From assembly GCF_042652085.1 (NCBI RefSeq), contig NZ_JBHSJF010000006.1, forward strand, positions 1,426,001-1,490,000: a stretch of 64,000 bases of DNA. The letters are read 5' to 3'. A model generated the notes under the pieces. That model was not told where the DNA came from. It saw only the letters and a list, made by a program, of their open reading frames with translations, and did no database searches. Made by a program: the position numbers and the translations under genes. Positions 59,213 to 64,000 of this stretch are shown here, piece by piece (the stretch's first letter is position 1; each line of letters starts with the position of its first letter). The DNA is from Flaviflagellibacter deserti (GTDB lineage: Bacteria > Pseudomonadota > Alphaproteobacteria > Rhizobiales > Methylopilaceae).

Positions 59213-60700
59213 TCACTCCGTCGGCACGCGCAGGAAGCGCATTTCCGCCTTGGCGTTGGCGACCAAAGCGAGCGCGCTCGACTGGCCGTCCTTCTTCAAC
59301 GCTGCGAGCCTGGCGGTGAAGTCCTCCGGCGTCGCGATCTTCTGTTGCGCGATTTCGAGGATGACGTCGCCGACCCGGACGTTCGAGTCCTTCAGCGGCG
59401 ATTCCGGCTTCACCGCGACGACGACCACGCCGCCTTCGAGCGTCGGGTCGATCTTGAAGCGGGCGCGTGTGTCGTCATTGAGCGGCGCGACGTCGAGGCC
59501 GAGGACGGAACCCGTCGCGACCGGGGGCGCCAGCGGCTTGTCGTTCTCCCCGGATGGCTTGGCCTCCGCGGCCGCGCCTTCCTCGAGACGACCGATATCG
59601 ATCTGGGTACGGATTTCCTTGCCGTCGCGAAGAATCAGGATCTCGGCCTTGCGATCGACGCCCGCATCGGCAACGAGGCGCTGCAGAACGCGCGACGTCG
59701 TCACCGGCTTGCCGTCGAAGGTGACGATGACGTCGCCGATCTTGAGGCCTGCCTTGGCAGCCGGTCCCTGCTCGTTGACGCCGGCGATGAGAGCGCCCTG
59801 AACGTTCTTCAGAGACAGGCGCTGGACGATTTCCGGCGGCACGTCCTGGATACGGACGCCGATATAGCCGCGCCGCGTCTCGCCGAAGCGGATCAACTGA
59901 TCGATGACGGGCGCGAGCGTCGAGACGGGCACCGCGAAACCGATACCGACCGAGCCGCCGGTAGGCGACAGGATGGCGGTGTTCATACCGACGACCTCGC
60001 CGTCCAGATTGAACAGCGGACCGCCCGAATTGCCCTTGTTGATGCTCGCGTCGGTCTGGATGAAATTGTCGTAGCGGCCGGTGCGCATGTCGCGATTGCG
60101 ACCCGAGACGATGCCCGAGGTCGCCGACAGGCCGATGCCGAACGGATTGCCCATTGCGAGCACCCATTCGCCGACGCGAAGCCGGTCGGGATTGCCGAAC
60201 TTCGCGGCCTCAAGCGGCGCGGACGGCTTCACCTTCAGCACCGCGACGTCGGTTTCCTTGTCCTTGCCGACGACCTCGGCCGGGAGCTTGGAACCGTCAT
60301 TGAAGGTCACTTCGACCCGGTCGGCGCCGTCGACGACGTGGAAGTTGGTGACGATCGTGCCGGCAGGATCGATCACGAAGCCGGACCCCTCGCCGGTCGG
60401 GCGTGCCCGGTTGTCGCCACCCTGCTGGCGCTTGAAGAAATCGTCGAAGAATTCGTCGAGCGGCACATCCGGGGAAAGCTTCGGATCGTCCGTGTCGTCC
60501 CCGCCCGTGCCGTCGACGTCCTCGGAGGTCGAGATCAGGACGACCGAATCCACGACCTGGTCGATCGTATCGGCAAGTGCCTCTGGTCCACGCGGTGTCG
60601 GCGGCGGAGGTGTCTGGGCTGTTGCCTCTGCGATCAGCAGCAGAAGGCCGGCAATTCCGGCGGCCGGTCGGACGATCCTACGCGAAACGAAATCTGTCAT
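59213..60700 (-). CDS. degQ: DegP/DegQ-type periplasmic serine protease (Do family)
   Basis: 495 residues with a signal peptide (to about residue 29), a chymotrypsin-like domain with catalytic H121 (TNFHVVDG), D151 (KETDVAVLK) and S225 (GNSGGPLF), then two PDZ domains (about 300-390 and 400-490). It degrades or chaperones misfolded envelope proteins. An acidic insertion (GTGGDDTDDPK) precedes the core. GAGGTCGCCC precedes the ATG. The last gene of the hflK-hflC-DUF2065-degQ run. Confidence 0.95.
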   Translation of the reverse strand: MTDFVSRRIVRPAAGIAGLLLLIAEATAQTPPPPTPRGPEALADTIDQVVDSVVLISTSEDVDGTGGDDTDDPKLSPDVPLDEFFDDFFKRQQGGDNRARPTGEGSGFVIDPAGTIVTNFHVVDGADRVEVTFNDGSKLPAEVVGKDKETDVAVLKVKPSAPLEAAKFGNPDRLRVGEWVLAMGNPFGIGLSATSGIVSGRNRDMRTGRYDNFIQTDASINKGNSGGPLFNLDGEVVGMNTAILSPTGGSVGIGFAVPVSTLAPVIDQLIRFGETRRGYIGVRIQDVPPEIVQRLSLKNVQGALIAGVNEQGPAAKAGLKIGDVIVTFDGKPVTTSRVLQRLVADAGVDRKAEILILRDGKEIRTQIDIGRLEEGAAAEAKPSGENDKPLAPPVATGSVLGLDVAPLNDDTRARFKIDPTLEGGVVVVAVKPESPLKDSNVRVGDVILEIAQQKIATPEDFTARLAALKKDGQSSALALVANAKAEMRFLRVPTE

Positions 60701-60756
60701 GGGCGACCTCTGATGCGAAGTCTAACCCGTTAAACGCCGCGATGAAAACCGTTCCG

Positions 60757-60942
60757 TCAGCCGCGAATCAGCCAGACGAGGGCAAGGCCGATGGCGGCGG
60801 AGATCAGACCGACGAGACGAAGCGTTTGCGGCGGCGTCGCCGCCGCCCTTTCCATTGCCCGGACGACCGCACCGGGAAAAGCGGCCGACACGAGGCCCTC
60901 GATCACGAGAACGAGACCGAGGGCCACGATGAAGTCGGTCAC
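60757..60942 (-). CDS. DUF2065 small membrane protein
   Basis: 61 residues with two hydrophobic helices (FIVALGLVLVIEGLVSAAFPG and LVGLISAAIGLALVWLIRG, about 4-23 and 42-60). This is the DUF2065 protein usually found between hflC and degQ. The GTG start overlaps the hflC stop (GTGA). Function unknown, possibly with the HflKC-FtsH complex. Confidence 0.9.
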   Translation of the reverse strand: MTDFIVALGLVLVIEGLVSAAFPGAVVRAMERAAATPPQTLRLVGLISAAIGLALVWLIRG

Positions 60943-61847
60943 TGTGCCGGCGCGGCTCCAAGAGCTGGGGCCGGCGGCGTCTGCCCGTTCGGAGATCTGA
61001 AATACTTCAGGAAATCCGAATCTGGGCTGAGGACGAGCCGCGTGTCGTTCGCGCCGAGGCCGGTCTCGTAGGCCTGCATCGAGCGGAAGAACGCGAAGAA
61101 GTCCTGATCCTGGCCGTAGGCATTCGCGAAGATCGCGCTGCGCTCGCCATCGCCCTGGCCGCGGATCGCCTCGGCGGCGCGGTTGGCTTCGGCGGTGATC
61201 ACAATCACGTCACGATCGGCCCTGGCGCGGATACGCTGCTGCGCTTCCTGGCCCTGGGCGCGAATCTCGGCGGCTTCGCGGGCACGCTCGGTCTGCATAC
61301 GCTGGTAGATTGCCTGACTGTTCTGCTCCGGCAGATCGGCGCGGCGGATGCGAACGTCGATCACGTCGATGCCGAGACTCGCAGCCTGTGTGTTCACGGT
61401 TTCGCGGATGCGCGACATCAACTGCGCGCGCTCGTCACGGACGACCTGCTGGAACGTCGATTCACCGAGCACGCGGCGAAGACCCGAGTTCACGAAGGTC
61501 GCGAGCTGGCTGTTGGCCGTCTCGACCGAACCTAGGGTCTGGTAGAACTTAAGCGGATCGATGACCTTGTAGCGCGCGAAGGCGTCGACACGCAGCCGCT
61601 TCTGGTCGGAGGCGATGACCTCCTGCTCAGGCAGGTCGAGCGCGAGGATGCGCTTGTCGATCCGGACGACGCTGTCGATGAACGGCAGCTTGAGGTTGAG
61701 ACCCGGCTCGCGAACGATCTTGATCGCCTGGCCGAAGCGCAGGACGAGCACCTGTTCGGTCTGGCTGACCGTGAACAGCGAACTCAGACCAAGGAAAGCG
61801 GCGAGTATGACGACGACGAACGCCGCACCGCCAATGAGACTTTTCAT
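60939..61847 (-). CDS. hflC: HflC, FtsH protease modulator
   Basis: 302 residues. N-terminal transmembrane helix (about 6-25), periplasmic SPFH/band-7 domain (VSQTEQVLVLRFGQAIKI, LPFIDSVVRIDKRIL) and a long coiled-coil helix (QTERAREAAEIRAQG). With HflK it forms the cage around FtsH. The ATG overlaps the hflK stop by 4 bp. Confidence 0.96.
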   Translation of the reverse strand: MKSLIGGAAFVVVILAAFLGLSSLFTVSQTEQVLVLRFGQAIKIVREPGLNLKLPFIDSVVRIDKRILALDLPEQEVIASDQKRLRVDAFARYKVIDPLKFYQTLGSVETANSQLATFVNSGLRRVLGESTFQQVVRDERAQLMSRIRETVNTQAASLGIDVIDVRIRRADLPEQNSQAIYQRMQTERAREAAEIRAQGQEAQQRIRARADRDVIVITAEANRAAEAIRGQGDGERSAIFANAYGQDQDFFAFFRSMQAYETGLGANDTRLVLSPDSDFLKYFRSPNGQTPPAPALGAAPAQ

Positions 61848-63052
61848 CGGGCAACTCCCGTGGTCGGCGGAATGGCGGGACGCGGAGCAGCCGCCGGCGG
61901 AGCGCTGGTCGAGCCGCCGCGCGGCTGGGAGCGCTCCATCTGGGTCAGAGGCAGGAAGGGCACGACACCCTGCCCGCCCGTGGTCGGATCGATGATGATC
62001 TTGTCGGTCGAGCCGAGCACGCGCTCCATCGTCTCGAGGAAGATGCGCTCGCGGGTGACCTGCGGCGCCTTGCGGTACTCGTTGAAGACCGAGTTGAAAC
62101 GGTCGGCGGCACCGCGCGCCTCGTTGACGACGCGCTCCTTGTAGCCTTCGGCGGCCTGCGAGATGCGGGCTGCCTCGCCTCGCGCTTCCGGCACGACGCG
62201 GTTGGCGTAGGCCTGCGCCTCGTTCTGCACGCGCTCCTGGTCGGCACGGGCCGCCTGGACGTCGCGGAACGCATCGATGACCTGATCCGGCGGATCGACC
62301 TTCTGCATCTGTACCTGGATGATGAGGACACCGGCCTGGTACTCGTCCAGCGTCTTCTGCATCAGCTCGTGGACCGCGGACTCGATGTTCTGCCGGCCCT
62401 GGGTGAGGACGAGCTGGAGATCGGTGCGGCCGATGACCTCGCGCATCGCGCTTTCGGCGATGGCGCGGATCGTGTTCTCGGGCGCCTGCAGGTTGAACAG
62501 GAAGTCGGCCGCACCTCCGGGGGTATCGGTCGCGGGATTGCCCGGCTTGATCTGCCAGACCACCGTGAAGTTGACGTCGACGATGTTCTCGTCGCCCGTC
62601 AGCATCAGGCTTTCCTGGGGGATCTCGCGGACGCCGACCGTCGAGCGCTGGCTTGCGCCTTCCATGCGCAGGCCGATCTCCAGGCGACGGTTCTCGGTGA
62701 CGTTCGGAATGATCACCGTCTCGATCGGATAAGGCAGGTGATAGTGCAGGCCGTCGCCGGTCGTGCGGACATGCTTGCCGAAGCGTAGCACGACGCCCTG
62801 CTCGCTCGGGCTGACCGTGAAGAAGCCGGATGCGGCCCACAGCGCCAGAGCCGCGATGATGATGAGAAGGATGCCGCGGCCGCCACCGAAGAAACCGCCC
62901 GGCATGACGCGACGCAGGCGGTCCTGGCTACGGCGGAGAAGCTCGTCGATATCCGGCGGACGCGGGCCGCCCGACTGCGGGCCACCGCCCCACGGACCAG
63001 GATTGGGCCTCCAGGGACCGCCGCCACCGCCGCTTTGATTGCTCCAGGGCAT
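61844..63052 (-). CDS. hflK: HflK, FtsH protease modulator
   Basis: 402 residues. A Gly/Pro-rich cytoplasmic N-terminus (first about 55 residues), one membrane helix (about 60-77), a band-7 domain (FTVSPSEQGVVLRFGKHVRT; DENIVDVNFTVVWQI), a coiled coil and a Pro/Ala tail. Partner of HflC. The gap to folA upstream is 169 bp, so hflK probably has its own promoter. Confidence 0.96.
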   Translation of the reverse strand: MPWSNQSGGGGGPWRPNPGPWGGGPQSGGPRPPDIDELLRRSQDRLRRVMPGGFFGGGRGILLIIIAALALWAASGFFTVSPSEQGVVLRFGKHVRTTGDGLHYHLPYPIETVIIPNVTENRRLEIGLRMEGASQRSTVGVREIPQESLMLTGDENIVDVNFTVVWQIKPGNPATDTPGGAADFLFNLQAPENTIRAIAESAMREVIGRTDLQLVLTQGRQNIESAVHELMQKTLDEYQAGVLIIQVQMQKVDPPDQVIDAFRDVQAARADQERVQNEAQAYANRVVPEARGEAARISQAAEGYKERVVNEARGAADRFNSVFNEYRKAPQVTRERIFLETMERVLGSTDKIIIDPTTGGQGVVPFLPLTQMERSQPRGGSTSAPPAAAPRPAIPPTTGVAR

Positions 63053-63221
63053 AGAAATCCTTCTCCATTCCGCTCGGAATGCGGATGTATTCCGTCAATT
63101 GGTTGGAAAGCTTGTAGGCGACCGCACGGCGACCGATCAACCCAGACAGAGAATGCGGGCCACGAAATGGCTAATCCTTTGCCGCGGTTCAAGAGAGCAG
63201 AACTACGGTAGACGGGAACGT

Positions 63222-63749
63222 TTACGTGACGTCGGCCATCGCCCGCGGAACATAAGTGACGAAGTCGAAAGCGTGGTCGTCGGCCTCGCCCGCTTCGTGG
63301 CGGGCGCGGCTTTCCTCCACCCATTGGCCGGGGTCGAGCTCCGGGAAGAAGGCGTCGCCGCGGGGATCGGCGTGGATCTCCGTCACGTGGATGCGGCGCG
63401 CCTGCGATAGAAGCTGTGCGAAGATGTCGCCGCCGCCGATCACCGCGATCTCGTCGGAGCCAAGCTCCACCGCAATCTGCCTCGCGCGCTCGACGGCGCA
63501 TTCGACGGAATGGACGACATGCGCGCCTTCCGCCACGAAGCCCGCGTCGCGGGTGACCACGATGGATTCGCGGCCTGGCAGAGGCTTGCCGATCGACTTC
63601 CATGTCTTGCGGCCCATGATCATGGGCTTGCCCCAGGTCAGCGCCTTGAAGCGCTTCAGATCGCTGCGGACATGCCACGGCATGTCGCCGTTGTGGCCGA
63701 TGACGCGGTTGTCGGCCATCGCGACCACAAAGACGATATCCGGGATCAT
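63222..63749 (-). CDS. folA: Dihydrofolate reductase
   Basis: 175 residues. Reduces dihydrofolate with NADPH. IVFVVAMADNRVIGHNGDMPWHV (start IVFVVAMADNRVIG, Trp/Pro motif), DLKRFKALTWGKPMIMGRKTW, IAVIGGGDIFAQLL and the Asp region. The ATG at 63749 is placed by homology with GAGAAGGGCGC upstream; it overlaps the stop of the acetyltransferase gene by 4 bp. No thyA lies in the window. Confidence 0.96.
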   Translation of the reverse strand: MIPDIVFVVAMADNRVIGHNGDMPWHVRSDLKRFKALTWGKPMIMGRKTWKSIGKPLPGRESIVVTRDAGFVAEGAHVVHSVECAVERARQIAVELGSDEIAVIGGGDIFAQLLSQARRIHVTEIHADPRGDAFFPELDPGQWVEESRARHEAGEADDHAFDFVTYVPRAMADVT

Positions 63750-64000
63750 GCGCCCTTCTCCGCCAGCCTGTTCAGCGCCTCGCCGCTCACCCGGCAGCCC
63801 GTCCAGCCATCTGTCATCACCGCTCCCTGCGATTTGTAGAACTCGATGGACGGCGTGTTCCAGTCGAGGACCGACCATTCGAACCGGGTCAGATTCTCAT
63901 CAACGCAGCGACGGGCCAAATGGATCAACAGCGCCTTGCCGATCCCTTTGCCACGCGCTTCGGGACGGACGTAGAGGTCTTCGAGATAGAGACCGCCGCG
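63746..64000 (-). CDS. GNAT family N-acetyltransferase, C-terminal part (cut by window edge)
   Basis: The visible 84 residues contain motif A LYLEDLYVRPEARGKGIGKALL with the acetyl-CoA loop RGKGIG, then FEWSVLDWNTPSIEFYKSQGA, which resembles spermidine/diamine acetyltransferases. The N-terminus is outside the window. It overlaps folA by 4 bp, so the two are co-transcribed. Confidence 0.9.
   Translation of the reverse strand, partial: RGGLYLEDLYVRPEARGKGIGKALLIHLARRCVDENLTRFEWSVLDWNTPSIEFYKSQGAVMTDGWTGCRVSGEALNRLAEKGA

Noticed and set aside
58574..60733. A 719-codon plus-strand open frame
   Set aside because: It runs across serB in another frame and antisense to degQ, has shadow composition (Arg/Asp-rich, no motifs), and both underlying genes are clear.

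Overview
The window looks like a chromosomal segment of a GC-rich alphaproteobacterium of the order Hyphomicrobiales (Rhizobiales). The evidence is high GC, the block rpsF-rpsR-DUF2232-rplI-dnaB-alr-radA-cvpA-purF-SDR, the block ruvX-gatCA-pyrB-pyrC'-plsY-dprA, the hflKC-DUF2065-degQ group, Omp25/31-like porins, and dispersed palindromes of the type common in this order. No family or genus is claimed. There are no phage genes, insertion sequences, CRISPR arrays, rRNA or plasmid functions. The one tRNA is tRNA-Lys(CUU).

Layout. 1-5.2 kb: the start of a TetR regulator with a perfect palindromic operator, a three-gene ABC importer that looks like L-cystine uptake, a divergent Bcr/CflA exporter, SlyX and the tRNA hydroxylase TrhO. 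5.3-20.5 kb: the ribosomal protein/replication block. It carries a cyclopropane synthase gene between rplI and dnaB and a redox/thiol stress cassette (MsrB, VOC-ArsR, 1-Cys peroxiredoxin, persulfide-dioxygenase-like hydrolase) between alr and radA. 20.7-30.7 kb: der with a tiny lipoprotein in the usual bamB slot and a YfgM-like protein, two GT39 glycosyltransferases, and the amidotransferase genes gatC, gatA and gatB interleaved with a chorismate mutase and two hypotheticals. 30.8-37.5 kb: UPF0173 hydrolase, ruvX, two small secreted proteins, pyrB with an apparently inactive pyrC-like partner, plsY and dprA.

37.5-46.3 kb is more accessory: small hypotheticals, a 32-residue membrane microprotein, tRNA-Lys, a Gre-domain protein, a tripartite tricarboxylate transporter with an extra small protein and two divergently encoded binding proteins, and a Tat-exported aldo/keto reductase opposite an AraC regulator. 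46.4-55.7 kb is the branched-chain amino acid region: leuA, ilvC, ilvH and ilvI. leuA and ilvI each follow a short leader peptide (Leu-rich, and Leu-Ile-Ile-Val) and a hairpin, so both look controlled by ribosome-mediated attenuation. A translationally coupled pdxY-PhzF-Nudix operon and a HAD phosphatase lie between them. 55.7-64 kb: two porin-like proteins, miaA, serB, degQ, DUF2065, hflC, hflK, folA and a partial acetyltransferase.

The most interesting items are the two attenuators, the redox cassette with its ArsR operator, the microprotein at 38.3 kb, the shortened bamB position, the extra protein in the tricarboxylate transporter operon, and a palindrome family whose stems covary inside a constant frame. 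Nothing here is clearly a wholly new multi-gene system. Family assignments are from memory of motifs and gene order; no database search was run.
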